64,000 nt of DNA from Terriglobia bacterium (lineage in GTDB: Bacteria > Acidobacteriota > Terriglobia > JAIQFV01): assembly GCA_020072965.1 (NCBI GenBank), contig JAIQFY010000002.1, positions 117,480 through 181,479 on the forward strand. The letters run 5' to 3'. Both the position numbers and the translations under genes were made by a program. The notes under the pieces were generated by a model. That model was not told the DNA's origin. It worked only from the letters and a program-made list of their open reading frames with translations, and did not search any database. This document shows positions 17,640 to 27,067 of this stretch, in pieces. Numbering within the stretch: the stretch's first letter is position 1; each line of letters opens with the position of its first letter.

Positions 17640-18473
17640 TTACCGTAGTTCTACGCGGTCTCCAATCGTGATCTCTTCGCGGCTGCTGGTAATGATCGCC
17701 GTTGAACTATTCTCTTCAGCCTGCAAAATCACGCAATCCCCCAGAACCTGCCGTGGAAAGTGCGCCGTTTTCCCCAGCTTCGCGTAAAATTCTCGATTGT
17801 ACACACTGACAGCGCCTTCGTCCGCGGGGCGGGAGATTCGTAGCGTCGACCCGACTTGCACCCCCTGGTTAGTTCCCACATTCAGATACACGATTGAGCT
17901 TTGACCCAGCTCTACCTCTCTCCACTTTGAATCGATGATCTGCCCTTCGGCCTTCCCCGTGGGTGGAGCGAAGCGATCGACGACGACGCCCGTTCCCACT
18001 GGCGGCAAAAGCCTGGACTGGGGCGCGATAACCCAATCTCCCACGACGACGGACCAGCACGAAAAAACGATCTCTCCCACGACGACATTGTCCTGAATAT
18101 CCACAATTTTGACATGGGCGATATCGCCGTAAAGAGTCCCCAGATTCTTGATTTTCCGGAGGGTGCGGATGATGAATAATTCCTGGCCTTTTTGGAAGTT
18201 CGACAACGCCCCGTTCCCCAGGTAAACCAGGTCTCCTGTGATCAGTTCGTTCTTCTTCCGACCTTCCTCGGCACCCAGGACTTCTCCAATCCGAGAGATT
18301 TCCCCTTCTCCAATGAAACCGCTGCAGTAGGTATCGCTGTAAGCTGCAGCGTTGGGCGCAGGTTTCGGGGATTGGGCCCATTCAAGCCGCGTCATCGTCA
18401 CCCCAAGCAAAAGCCCGACCATTAAGACCCCCCAGATGCCAACCTTCACATGACCTAATCTTCTGGATTCCAT
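17640..18473 (-). CDS. Exported protein with FlgT-C-like / ligand-turn repeats, function unknown
   Basis: 277 residues from the ATG at 18473, which has GGGAGG five bases upstream (the open frame continues to 18629 without a ribosome site). The N-terminal hydrophobic segment (about 10-28, VGIWGVLMVGLLLGVTM) is a signal peptide or anchor. The mature part is beta-rich. IVYLNVGTNQGVQVGSTLRI followed by GDCVILQ...TAIITSS...ITIGDRVEL resembles the FlgT C-terminal domain, which is sometimes found in periplasmic proteins outside flagella. I see no flagellar genes nearby. Confidence 0.72.
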   Translation of the reverse strand: MESRRLGHVKVGIWGVLMVGLLLGVTMTRLEWAQSPKPAPNAAAYSDTYCSGFIGEGEISRIGEVLGAEEGRKKNELITGDLVYLGNGALSNFQKGQELFIIRTLRKIKNLGTLYGDIAHVKIVDIQDNVVVGEIVFSCWSVVVGDWVIAPQSRLLPPVGTGVVVDRFAPPTGKAEGQIIDSKWREVELGQSSIVYLNVGTNQGVQVGSTLRISRPADEGAVSVYNREFYAKLGKTAHFPRQVLGDCVILQAEENSSTAIITSSREEITIGDRVELR

Positions 18474-18631
18474 AGGACCTCCCGACATGACTGTGGATCG
18501 AGACGTTGGATAATTAACGCAGAGCTTAACGGGCCATGGCTCGGTTGTCAATTGTCCTGACGGCTGACCGGGCACAAAATCAACGCGCGCCTGCGTGAGG
18601 GAATTGATACAATAGACTGTCATTTGCATTT

Positions 18632-20203
18632 GTGTCGGCCGTCACACGGCCCACACATTCCTTCGCGTCCGAGCGATTCGAGGCCAGGTCACCTTTGTCC
18701 CGATCCGTTTTTGATTCTCTGTGTGTTCCCGTGGTGGAACCCAGCGCACGCCGGGCCTTAGCGGCGATGGAACGCGCGAAGAAGCATGCGCGATGGATTG
18801 AATTGCGGCTGGATTACCTGCACTCACCCCGCGAGATCGATAAGCTGCTTTCCTGTTTGAAGGGCCTTCATCACCCCCGGCATTCTCTCATCTTCACGCT
18901 CAGAAGGCGGAATGCGGGGGGAAGGTTTAGAGGGACCATCGCCGCTCAGCTCCTCTGGCTGGGGCGGGCCGCCTCCCTCGGGCAGTGGCTGGATCTTGAA
19001 ATTGAGACGATCCGGATGCAAGGAGCGTATATCGTTCCTTATTTGCAGCGGATCGGAGCCAGGATTATCGTTTCTTCTCATGATTTCAAAAAGACTCCGA
19101 TCCATCTGGACCATCTTGCTAAACAGCTTTTGAAAACAGGCGGCGATCTGATCAAGATCGCAGCTCAAGCGAATTCACCCTTGGACGCGGCCCGCCTTTT
19201 GAGCATTCAGCGCGAGCTGGCACGGAAGGGGCACCGCAGCGTCGTGCTGGGGATGGGAGCCTGTGGGGCTCCGACCCGGATTCTCGGTCCGTCGGACGGT
19301 GCGGAATTCACCTACGCAGCCCTCAACCGGGGGAAGGAATCGGCTTCCGGGCAATTGACCGCCTCAGAGTTGGAAAAAATATTTCGAATTGATCGGATCA
19401 ACTCGAGGACGCGGATCTATGGCCTCCTCGGCTGCCCTCTTTCACACTCGCTATCCCCTACTCTCTACAATGCTGCCTTTCGACGACTGCACCTAAACGC
19501 AATTTATCTCGCTTTTGAAACAATGGACCTGGACGATTTTCCACTCTGGACCCAACAGCTCAAGGTCAAAGGGCTCAGTGTCACCCTCCCGCACAAAGCG
19601 GAGGTCGTACGGTTTCTCTCGGGTCAGGATCAAGCAGCGAGACGCGTGGGCGTTGTAAATACTCTCCGCTGGAGACAAGGGCGTTGGTTCGGCTATAACA
19701 CGGATGCCCACGGTATCGAGAAGCCTTTGGATGAACTCGGACTCGACTTGAAGGATAAGGAAGTCTTGCTGTTGGGCGCCGGTGGCGCCGCCCAGGGGGT
19801 AGCGGCTGTCCTTCGCCAGAAAAAGGCGAAGGTCCTGATCTCGAACCGGACCTTCGCGGCGGCCCAGCGGCTGGCCCGGAGGTTCGGTCATCGAGCGGTC
19901 CGCGCGGAAAAACTGCGGAACAGTCATTTTGCTCTCATCGTTAATGCTACTTCCGTCGGCATGTGGCCCAGGGTAAACAAGGTTCCCATTGACCTGACCG
20001 AGGTAAGCGCGGATGTCGTCTTTGACTTGGTTTACAACCCGCCCGAAACGCGGTTGTTACGGCAGGCGCGGCGTCGTAAAATGGCGACGATTTCAGGCAT
20101 GAAAATGTTCGTTTCCCAGGCTGAAGCTCAATTTAAGATCCTAACCGGAAGAAGACTGCCCACCGCGATCTGGAAAGAGATCGCAGAAACCAATTCTTCA
20201 TGA
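18632..20203 (+). CDS. aroDE: Bifunctional 3-dehydroquinate dehydratase (type I) / shikimate dehydrogenase
   Basis: 523 residues catalysing two successive shikimate-pathway steps. The AroD half (about 25-245) has the ELRLDYL strand, the catalytic His in SSHDFKKTP and the Schiff-base Lys in LIKIAAQA. The AroE half (about 260-520) has GCPLSHSLSP, the catalytic Lys in SVTLPHKAE, NTDAHG (usually NTDGxG), the NADP loop LLGAGGAAQG and ISGMKMFVSQAEAQF. The GTG start at 18632 has no clear ribosome site; the true start must still precede LCVPVVE, so it lies within about 30 codons. Overlaps thrB by ATGA and heads the amino-acid block. Confidence 0.93.
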   Translation: MSAVTRPTHSFASERFEARSPLSRSVFDSLCVPVVEPSARRALAAMERAKKHARWIELRLDYLHSPREIDKLLSCLKGLHHPRHSLIFTLRRRNAGGRFRGTIAAQLLWLGRAASLGQWLDLEIETIRMQGAYIVPYLQRIGARIIVSSHDFKKTPIHLDHLAKQLLKTGGDLIKIAAQANSPLDAARLLSIQRELARKGHRSVVLGMGACGAPTRILGPSDGAEFTYAALNRGKESASGQLTASELEKIFRIDRINSRTRIYGLLGCPLSHSLSPTLYNAAFRRLHLNAIYLAFETMDLDDFPLWTQQLKVKGLSVTLPHKAEVVRFLSGQDQAARRVGVVNTLRWRQGRWFGYNTDAHGIEKPLDELGLDLKDKEVLLLGAGGAAQGVAAVLRQKKAKVLISNRTFAAAQRLARRFGHRAVRAEKLRNSHFALIVNATSVGMWPRVNKVPIDLTEVSADVVFDLVYNPPETRLLRQARRRKMATISGMKMFVSQAEAQFKILTGRRLPTAIWKEIAETNSS

Positions 20204-21132
20204 AAGCATCCAATGCGAAGATTCAATTTTTGATTCGAGTTCCAGGCTCGACCTCCAACCTGGGACCGGGGTTTGACGTTCTGGGGCTGGCCGTCGACCT
20301 TCATTTGGAGGTCCGTGTGGAAACCTCAGCGGAGCGCGCGAATGTTCTCCTCTTTAAGGGAGTCGGCAGCGACGTGCTGGCGCAGGAGGGCTCCAATCTG
20401 ATTCTCCGGGTGGCCCGGCATGTGGCGCGTGCCGAGAAGGTCGTCCTGCCCCCCTTGCGCCTGACGATTCATAATGAAATTCCACTCGCACGCGGATTGG
20501 GAAGCAGCGCCGCAGCCATCCTTGCCGGGATTTCCCTCGTCGAGCTTTTTTCGCGCCGCCGCTTCGCACCTGACCGGATTATGAAACATGCTATGAAGTT
20601 TGAATCTCATCCCGACAATCTTGCGGCCTGCCTCATGGGCGGGCTTACGGCCGCACGTCTCGATCCCCCCCGTTCCGCCTATTTCTTCCCGTTGACCATC
20701 GACCGCCGGCTGAAGGTTGTTCTTGCCGTTCCCGGGTTTCCTGTATCGACCGTCAAGGCGCGCCGGGTGTTGCCGCGGCGATATCTGCGGGAGGATGTGG
20801 TAACCAATCTGCAAAATGCTGTTTTGCTTACTCATGTCCTGAGTAAAGTCCCGGGCCATCCCTCCCGCGGCCTCTTCGCGGATCGGATTCATCAACCCTA
20901 TCGCGCTGCTCTAGTACCCGGACTTCAGGAGGCGCTGTCGCTGCCCGCGCTCCGAGGACTGGTCGGGGTTTTCCTGAGTGGGTCAGGGCCGACGCTGGCT
21001 GCTTTGGCCACAGAGAACTTCCGAATCATCGGCCACGCGCTCCAGAACTGCTTTTCAAAACATGGATTGTCATCTACAATTGCCGTCTTAAATGTCGATC
21101 GAAAAGGAAGAAGCATCAAGCGTCTCGCCTAG
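20200..21132 (+). CDS. thrB: Homoserine kinase
   Basis: 310-residue GHMP kinase. VPGSTSNLGPGFDVLGLA at the N-terminus, the ATP-binding PLARGLGSSAAAILAG loop near residue 95-110 and the C-terminal GVFLSGSGPTLAAL motif are all present. It phosphorylates L-homoserine on the way to threonine. No ribosome site precedes the ATG, which overlaps the aroDE stop (ATGA), so translation is coupled. Confidence 0.9.
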   Translation: MKASNAKIQFLIRVPGSTSNLGPGFDVLGLAVDLHLEVRVETSAERANVLLFKGVGSDVLAQEGSNLILRVARHVARAEKVVLPPLRLTIHNEIPLARGLGSSAAAILAGISLVELFSRRRFAPDRIMKHAMKFESHPDNLAACLMGGLTAARLDPPRSAYFFPLTIDRRLKVVLAVPGFPVSTVKARRVLPRRYLREDVVTNLQNAVLLTHVLSKVPGHPSRGLFADRIHQPYRAALVPGLQEALSLPALRGLVGVFLSGSGPTLAALATENFRIIGHALQNCFSKHGLSSTIAVLNVDRKGRSIKRLA

Positions 21133-21165
21133 TATTTCCATCCCGGCTGCCAACCTCGCGGACAT

Positions 21166-22257
21166 ATGGATGCGCTGACACAAATCCCTCTGGGTACCCA
21201 GGTTCTCCTGGGGGAAAAGGCGCGCTTAAAGCGGCGTGTCGAGACGGTAGTCACCGGTGTCTTTGAAGGCTGGTCGTACGACGAGATCATTCCCCCGATG
21301 TTCGATTACATGGACGTTTTCGAGCGAGGAGTGGGCGCCGAGCTCGGAAAAAAAGTGTACCGTTTTCTCGATCGGGAGGGAAACATCCTGGCGCTTCGGC
21401 CCGAATTCACCTCCCTGGTTGCCAAGACCGTCGCCTGCCGAATGGGTGGGTCGCCGAAACCGATTCGCCTCTATTATTCAGGCGAGGTCCTGCGTTATGA
21501 ACCTCCACGAGGGGGTCAGCAACGGGAGTTTTCTCAGATCGGCCTGGAACACATTGCCGGATCCCGACTCGAGGCGGACGTGGAAGTCCTGGTGATTGCG
21601 ATCGAGGTTCTCACGCGACTCGGCCTGAAGGATTTCCAAATCAATTTGGGTCACATGGAGTATTTTGCCGGCATCGTTGAGCGACTGGGCTTTGAACCGG
21701 CCGTCCTGCAGAGACTCCGCGAATTGATCGACATCAAGGACAAGATCTCGCTTCGAGCCGAGCTTCGGCGCCTGAATCTCAACGACCGCCGCCGGGACAC
21801 CATGCTGGCCCTCCCGGATCTGACCGGGGGGCGGACGGTCCTTCGCAGCGCACGAGACTTGGCCAGTAATGAGCGTTCGGTCGCGGCATTGGACCACCTG
21901 GAAAAAATAACGCGAACCCTCTCTGCCCTGGGGTTCGCCCGGCATCTAACTCTTGACCTCAGCGAGGTGCGCGGGCTGGAGTATTACACGGGAATGGTGT
22001 TTCGGATCTTTGTTCCGGGACTCGGATTTGAAATTGGGGGCGGGGGGCGCTATGACGCGTTGTTCTCCAATTTTGGCGCCGGGTGGCACGCCGTGGGCTT
22101 CTCATTCAGCCTGGAGAGGCTGATGCAGAGCGCCCGCCTCAAACCTGGCTCTCAGCATTCTCTGCGAAGCTTCAAGTTGAAGCCACACAACCTGAGGCGG
22201 CAATTCGCCGAGATTCTCAAGGAACGACGGTCTGGCCGCCGGGTCAAACTCGGGTAG
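21166..22257 (+). CDS. hisZ: ATP phosphoribosyltransferase regulatory subunit
   Basis: 363-residue HisRS-like protein lacking tRNA-charging features. Class II synthetase core motifs are recognisable: LALRPEFTSLVAKTV (motif 2 region), YYSGEVLRYEPP, GREFSQIG-type segment and GFEIGGGGRYDALFSNFG. It partners with the short HisG encoded 220 bp downstream, which lacks its own regulatory domain, and confers histidine feedback. First his gene of the operon. Confidence 0.92.
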   Translation: MDALTQIPLGTQVLLGEKARLKRRVETVVTGVFEGWSYDEIIPPMFDYMDVFERGVGAELGKKVYRFLDREGNILALRPEFTSLVAKTVACRMGGSPKPIRLYYSGEVLRYEPPRGGQQREFSQIGLEHIAGSRLEADVEVLVIAIEVLTRLGLKDFQINLGHMEYFAGIVERLGFEPAVLQRLRELIDIKDKISLRAELRRLNLNDRRRDTMLALPDLTGGRTVLRSARDLASNERSVAALDHLEKITRTLSALGFARHLTLDLSEVRGLEYYTGMVFRIFVPGLGFEIGGGGRYDALFSNFGAGWHAVGFSFSLERLMQSARLKPGSQHSLRSFKLKPHNLRRQFAEILKERRSGRRVKLG

Positions 22258-22260
22258 GGC

Positions 22261-22475
22261 AGGTGATAGCTAATAGGTATCAGGTGCCAGGTGTCAGAGA
22301 GGTGGTTGCCTGGTCTCACTTGTCAGTGGAAATAGCTGGAAGCCCGAGGCCAGAAGCGTGAAACCAGAAGTCGGATGTCAGAAATCGGACGTCGGAGGTC
22401 AGAGGTCGGAGATAAGTAAGGATGAGCTACCGACTTTGGGCTCACGATACTTAATTGTTAACCTTGAACTTTAAC
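22261..22475. repeat. Degenerate intergenic word-repeat before hisG
   Basis: From 22261 to about 22420 there are many variants of the words CAGAAGTCGGA, GTCAGA and GTCGGAGGTCAG. These are followed at about 22461 by AACTTTGAACTTTAA-like words directly before the hisG start. The same two-part arrangement recurs before hisH at 26278-26396. Confidence 0.75.
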
Positions 22476-22480
22476 CCTTC

Positions 22481-23128
22481 ATGTTGACTGTTGCCATCTC
22501 CAAAGGGCGATTGTTCGATCCGTCCCTGGAAATGTTCTCCAAACTCGGATATCGGGTCCATTCCCGGGAGGCAGAGTCGCGCAAGCTGGTGATTGCGGAC
22601 CGCCGGGGCAAGCTCCGCTTCATTTATGTAAAACCTGCCGACGTGCCGGTCTACGTCGAATACGGAGTCGCCGACTTGGGAGTCGTCGGACTTGATGTCC
22701 TGTTGGAGGCCTCGCCCGATGTTCACCAACCCCTCGATTTGAAATTCGGCAGATGCAGGATTGTCGTGGCCGCGATGAAGGGGTCCAATCGGAGCAATGA
22801 ACAGGACGGTGTTTCCACCTTGCGCGTCGCTACAAAATATCCCCATCTCACGGCGGAATACTTCACCAGGCGTGGCGTCCCGGTAGAGATCATTGTGCTC
22901 TCCGGGTCGATTGAGCTCGCCCCGGTGCTCGGACTGGCTGACTGCATCGTGGACCTGGTGCAGACAGGACTTACGTTACGACAGAACGGTTTGAGGGTCG
23001 TCCATGTGATCGGTGAATCGACGGCCCGGCTGATTGTCAATCGCGCCTCTTATCAGTTGCGGCGCGAGCGGATTTCAGAATTGTTGGAGCAAATCGAGAG
23101 CTTATTGGCTCGCGAGAAAACCGCATGA
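22481..23128 (+). CDS. hisG: ATP phosphoribosyltransferase, short form
   Basis: 215 residues; first committed step of histidine synthesis (PRPP + ATP). N-terminal LTVAISKGRLFDPSLE, DLGVVGLDVLLE and the PRPP-site segment ELAPVLGLADCIVDLVQTG...TLRQNGL are family hallmarks. The length shows it lacks the C-terminal ACT-like regulatory domain, consistent with the HisZ partner upstream. Overlaps hisD by ATGA. Confidence 0.95.
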   Translation: MLTVAISKGRLFDPSLEMFSKLGYRVHSREAESRKLVIADRRGKLRFIYVKPADVPVYVEYGVADLGVVGLDVLLEASPDVHQPLDLKFGRCRIVVAAMKGSNRSNEQDGVSTLRVATKYPHLTAEYFTRRGVPVEIIVLSGSIELAPVLGLADCIVDLVQTGLTLRQNGLRVVHVIGESTARLIVNRASYQLRRERISELLEQIESLLAREKTA

Positions 23129-24432
23129 TCGAGATCATTTCCGGCTCCCAATACCAGGGACATCCCAAAATACGGAGAATCCTCTCCCGCCGCCAGGGTA
23201 CTGATCCGAAGGTCTCCCGTGTGGTCGAGGCCATTGTCCGAAGGGTTCGCAAAGACGGAGACCAGGCGCTCCGCCAACTGACCCAAAAACTGGATGGCGT
23301 GCAGCTTCGGACCATCCGGATTCCCTTCTCAAGGATAAAGAAACAGGCTTCGTTTGCACCAGTGGGTCTGCGCCGCGCAATTACACAGGCCCGCCACAAT
23401 ATTGAAGAGTTTCACCAACAGCAGGTTGAGAAATCCTGGACCATTCCCAAGGGCTTCGGCGCCTCCGTGGGCCAGCGTCTGGCCCCGATTGCTGCCCTAG
23501 GACTCTATGTTCCTGGTGGCACTGCCGCTTACCCTTCCACTGTGCTCATGAATGCCATTCCGGCGCAGGTTGCGGGGGTCGATCGGATCGCCGTTGTCAC
23601 TCCTCCCCGCAACCTGGAGCGCAATCCAGGGCTCGCTGCGGCCCTGGTGGAATTAAATCTGGATGAAGTTTACGCCGTGGGGGGGGCTCAGGCGGTGGCA
23701 GCACTCGCCTATGGGACCCCGAGTATTCTGCGGGTCGATAAGATCGTGGGGCCCGGTAACCGCTACGTTGCTGCTGCGAAACGCATGGTTTACGGAGTTG
23801 TCGACATTGATATGATCGCCGGCCCCAGCGAGGTAGTTGTGGTGGCGGACTCGACCGCAAATGCGCGGTGGATCGCTGCTGATCTGCTTGCCCAGGCAGA
23901 GCACGACGTTCAAGCCTCCGCCATCTGTATTACCCTTTCCAGGGAACTTGCTCATCGGATACAGCGTGAGGTTGAAAAGCAAGTGAGTTCACTCGAGCGA
24001 GGCGCCATCTGCCGGCGTTCAATTGACAGGCTGGGCGCGGTCATTGTGGCTCGCAGCCAGTCTCAGGCGGTGTTGATCGTGAACGAGTTGGCACCGGAGC
24101 ATTTGGAGCTGCATCTCCGACGGCCCGAACCATTCAGCCGAAAAATCCGGAATGCAGGGGCCATTTTCCTGGGCGACTATTCACCCGAAGCGGTTGGAGA
24201 CTACTTCGCAGGACCGAATCACGTCCTCCCGACAAGTGGTACGGCACGCTTTTCTTCACCACTGGGCGTGTACGACTTCGTCAAGCGAACTTCAATTATC
24301 CAATATTCAAGAAAGCGGTTTGAGAAAGATGCCCGTGCTATCATCCAGTTTGCCCGGGCGGAACAGCTGACCGCACATGCCCGCAGCGTCGAGAGCCGAT
24401 TGACGGGAAAAGCCCGCACGACCGGAGCTTGA
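23125..24432 (+). CDS. hisD: Histidinol dehydrogenase
   Basis: 435 residues; zinc- and NAD-dependent oxidation of histidinol to histidine. Typical strands LGLYVPGGTAAYPSTVLMNAIPA, VGPGNRYVAAAKR, IDMIAGPSEVVVVAD, DLLAQAEHD and the catalytic NELAPEHLEL are all seen. Start in an ATGA overlap with hisG. Confidence 0.96.
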   Translation: MIEIISGSQYQGHPKIRRILSRRQGTDPKVSRVVEAIVRRVRKDGDQALRQLTQKLDGVQLRTIRIPFSRIKKQASFAPVGLRRAITQARHNIEEFHQQQVEKSWTIPKGFGASVGQRLAPIAALGLYVPGGTAAYPSTVLMNAIPAQVAGVDRIAVVTPPRNLERNPGLAAALVELNLDEVYAVGGAQAVAALAYGTPSILRVDKIVGPGNRYVAAAKRMVYGVVDIDMIAGPSEVVVVADSTANARWIAADLLAQAEHDVQASAICITLSRELAHRIQREVEKQVSSLERGAICRRSIDRLGAVIVARSQSQAVLIVNELAPEHLELHLRRPEPFSRKIRNAGAIFLGDYSPEAVGDYFAGPNHVLPTSGTARFSSPLGVYDFVKRTSIIQYSRKRFEKDARAIIQFARAEQLTAHARSVESRLTGKARTTGA

Positions 24433-24455
24433 GACCGGACCGGCTAAAACAAGGG

Positions 24456-25583
24456 ATGACCGATTTTCCCATGAATGTTTTTCTTAACAAGATCAGGCCG
24501 AATGTCCGGGCGCTGGTTCCTTATTCGCTCCAGCACGTGGAGGCGCGTGTAAAACTCGACATGAACGAGAACCCCCTTGATACGCCGGAGGTCATCAAAG
24601 AAGCGGTGATTGAGCAATTGCAGCATCGGGAATGGACCCGGTATCCGGAGCTGGTTCCTCAAAGACTGCTCGCCAAACTTGCACAGTTTGCGGGGTGGCC
24701 GGAGAACGGACTTCTCGTAGGCAACGGGTCTAACGAAATGCTGAAAACCATTCTGATGGCCGTCGCAGGGCCGGGTACCCGGGTAACCGTAGTTCAGCCC
24801 TCCTTCTCCGTCTACCAGCAACTCGTCATGATTACGGGGGCGGAGTATCGCCCCGTACTTCTCACTCCAGACTTGCAATTTGACGTCGAAGCTATTTGCC
24901 GGGAAGCCTGCAGGTCGGACCTGACCATTGTCTGCGCCCCCAATAACCCGACGGGCACTCAAATCACACCTACGGCCATCCGTAAGATTCTCAGTTCCAC
25001 TTCGGGCCTGGTCATAGTCGATGAAGCGTATTATGAGTTCAGTGGAATGACTTCGTTTGACCTGCTCCGGGAGTTCTCAAACTTAATCCTGCTTCGCACC
25101 TTCTCAAAGGCCATGGCTATGGCCGGACTTCGTATCGGTTACCTGCTCGCGGACCCTCAAATCACCGCGGAGGTCGCCAAGGCGAAGCTGCCTTACAACC
25201 TTAATTTTGTGTCGATCGCGGCGGCCGAGGCGGGCCTGGATCATATCGAGCTGCTGCAAGCCAACGTCCGGCGAGTCATTGAGCTGCGTGCCATGCTCAC
25301 GGCCCGGTTGAAAAGGATCGCGGGAGTTGAGGTGTTTCCGTCGGGTGCAAATTTTGTTCTTTTCCGTACGCCTTTGCCCGGACCTGCGCTCTTCGAATCC
25401 TTGTTTGCCCAGTCCGTCCTGATTCGGGATGTAAGCAAAGCTCCGTTGCTGGATCGTTGTCTCCGCGTCACTGTGGGCAATGCAGAGGAAAATGAAGTCT
25501 TTCTCGCAGCGGTGAGGAAGTCTCTGCTCGAAGGAGCTGTTCGACATGTCGCCGAGAAAGAAGATAACCCCGGGATTCTTTGA
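24456..25583 (+). CDS. hisC: Histidinol-phosphate aminotransferase
   Basis: About 375 residues, PLP fold-type I. KLDMNENPLDTPE, YPELVPQRL, VGNGSNEMLK, CAPNNPTGT, IVDEAYYEF and the PLP lysine in LRTFSKAMAMAGLRIGY are clear. The start is uncertain. The frame is open from a TTG at 24429 overlapping hisD. ATGs lie at 24456 and 24471, and no choice has a well-spaced ribosome site. Confidence 0.94.
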   Translation: MTDFPMNVFLNKIRPNVRALVPYSLQHVEARVKLDMNENPLDTPEVIKEAVIEQLQHREWTRYPELVPQRLLAKLAQFAGWPENGLLVGNGSNEMLKTILMAVAGPGTRVTVVQPSFSVYQQLVMITGAEYRPVLLTPDLQFDVEAICREACRSDLTIVCAPNNPTGTQITPTAIRKILSSTSGLVIVDEAYYEFSGMTSFDLLREFSNLILLRTFSKAMAMAGLRIGYLLADPQITAEVAKAKLPYNLNFVSIAAAEAGLDHIELLQANVRRVIELRAMLTARLKRIAGVEVFPSGANFVLFRTPLPGPALFESLFAQSVLIRDVSKAPLLDRCLRVTVGNAEENEVFLAAVRKSLLEGAVRHVAEKEDNPGIL

Positions 25584-25675
25584 TTCCGGAGTTCGAGCGG
25601 ATATACTCGCATGCTGACGCGCCTTAGCGCTCCAGCAAACCGGCACTCAGCGATATACCCGCTTGAGATAAGGCT

Positions 25676-26272
25676 ATGAGGAAAAGGCAGCGCATTGCGA
25701 TCGTCAATCGAAAGACCAAAGAGACGGATATCCATCTCCGCCTCAATTTGGACGGTGCCGGCAAAGGACAAATCAAGACCGGAATTAACTTTCTTGACCA
25801 CATGCTCTCCGGCTTCGCCAGGCATGGACTGTTTGACCTCCATCTGCAGTGCAAAGGAGACCTCCACATCGACGCCCATCATTCCGTGGAAGACATTGGG
25901 ATCGCCTTGGGGCAGGCGTTCGCGCTGGCGGCCGGGGACAAGGCGGGCCTCGTCCGGTACGGCCATGCTTACGTCCCCATGGATGAAACCCTGGTGCGGG
26001 GATGCGTTGATTTTTCGGGTCGCTCCTATACGCTTTTCAAGGTCAAGATCCCAAGAAAAAACCTCGGTGATTTGGACACGGAACTCGTGGAGCATTTTTT
26101 TGAATCCCTCGGGACGCACGCCCGGATCAACCTGCATCTCGAACTCCTGTATGGAAGGAACTCTCACCATATCTGCGAAGCTTGCTTCAAAGCGTGTGCA
26201 CGGGCTTTGTGCGCTGCCACCCGCCTTGACCCTCGCGTGGTGGGGGTCCCCTCGACCAAGGGAAAGTTGTAG
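25676..26272 (+). CDS. hisB: Imidazoleglycerol-phosphate dehydratase
   Basis: 198 residues, monofunctional (no histidinol-phosphatase domain). FLDHMLSGFARHGLFDL, DAHHSVEDIGIALGQA and the second repeat HFFESLGTHARINLHLELLYGRNSHHICEACFKA supply the paired metal-binding histidines of the duplicated fold. A histidinol phosphatase is not encoded in the window. 92 bp of plain sequence separate it from hisC. Confidence 0.95.
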   Translation: MRKRQRIAIVNRKTKETDIHLRLNLDGAGKGQIKTGINFLDHMLSGFARHGLFDLHLQCKGDLHIDAHHSVEDIGIALGQAFALAAGDKAGLVRYGHAYVPMDETLVRGCVDFSGRSYTLFKVKIPRKNLGDLDTELVEHFFESLGTHARINLHLELLYGRNSHHICEACFKACARALCAATRLDPRVVGVPSTKGKL

Positions 26273-26277
26273 AAGCT

Positions 26278-26396
26278 GCAAGGTGACAGGAGTCGGGGCG
26301 CGGGACTCAGAGGTCCGCGGCAAGAAGCTGGACGTCAGAAGTCGGAAGCCAGAAGCCGGAGGTCAGAACTTTAAACTTTGAACTTTGAATTTGGAC
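26278..26396. repeat. Degenerate intergenic word-repeat before hisH
   Basis: Second copy of the two-part pattern. It begins AGGTGACAG, continues with variants of GTCAGAAGTCGGAAGCCAGA, and ends with AACTTTAAACTTTGAACTTT running into the hisH start. Related to 22261-22475 but not identical. Confidence 0.75.
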
Positions 26397-27011
26397 ATGA
26401 TTACGATTATTGACTGTGGGATGGGAAACCTTCGAAGCGTACAGAAGGCTTTTGAACATCTAGGCTATCCTGCACAAATCTCCTCCTCTCCCGACGACAT
26501 TGAAAAGGGGCTCAAACTGGTGCTGCCCGGGGATGGGGCCTTTGGAGATGAAATGAAGCGATTGAAGGAGCTTGGGCTCACATCGCCCATTTTGGAGGCC
26601 GTGGGCAAAGGGGTCCCCTTCCTGGGCATCTGTGTTGGACAGCAAGTGTTATTCGATGCAAGCGAGGAATTCGGAAATCATCGCGGGTTGGGATTGTTCC
26701 AAGGCAGGATCAAGCGACTGCCCGAGGGTCTGCCAGTTCCGCACATGGGATGGAATCAGCTCCATCTGAAAAAGAATTCCAGCCTGCTGGCGGGGGTGGC
26801 CCCTGAGAGCTTTGTCTATTTCATCCATTCATACTACATCGCAGAGTGTGACTGGGCCGAGGTAACCGCGACAACCGATTACGGCTTCGAATTCCCTGTG
26901 GTGATTGAGCATGACAACGTGTTCTCCACACAATTCCATCCGGAGAAGAGCCAGTGTCCGGGCCTCCGTCTGCTGAAGAACTTTGCTGAAATTCCAAACG
27001 TTCAGAGATAG
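26397..27011 (+). CDS. hisH: Imidazole glycerol phosphate synthase, glutaminase subunit
   Basis: 204 residues, class I glutamine amidotransferase. IIDCGMGNLRSVQKAF at the N-terminus, nucleophile Cys in GICVGQQ and His-Glu in TQFHPEKSQ. Supplies ammonia to HisF. The start is the ATG at 26397 (MITIID); the frame continues four codons into the repeat, from which no ribosome site is provided, so initiation may depend on the repeat RNA or on coupling. Confidence 0.94.
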   Translation: MITIIDCGMGNLRSVQKAFEHLGYPAQISSSPDDIEKGLKLVLPGDGAFGDEMKRLKELGLTSPILEAVGKGVPFLGICVGQQVLFDASEEFGNHRGLGLFQGRIKRLPEGLPVPHMGWNQLHLKKNSSLLAGVAPESFVYFIHSYYIAECDWAEVTATTDYGFEFPVVIEHDNVFSTQFHPEKSQCPGLRLLKNFAEIPNVQR

Positions 27012-27067
27012 TGGAAGACAAAATTGGGGCCTGGTCAGATTCAAAACGACAGGTCTCTGAATCTCAG

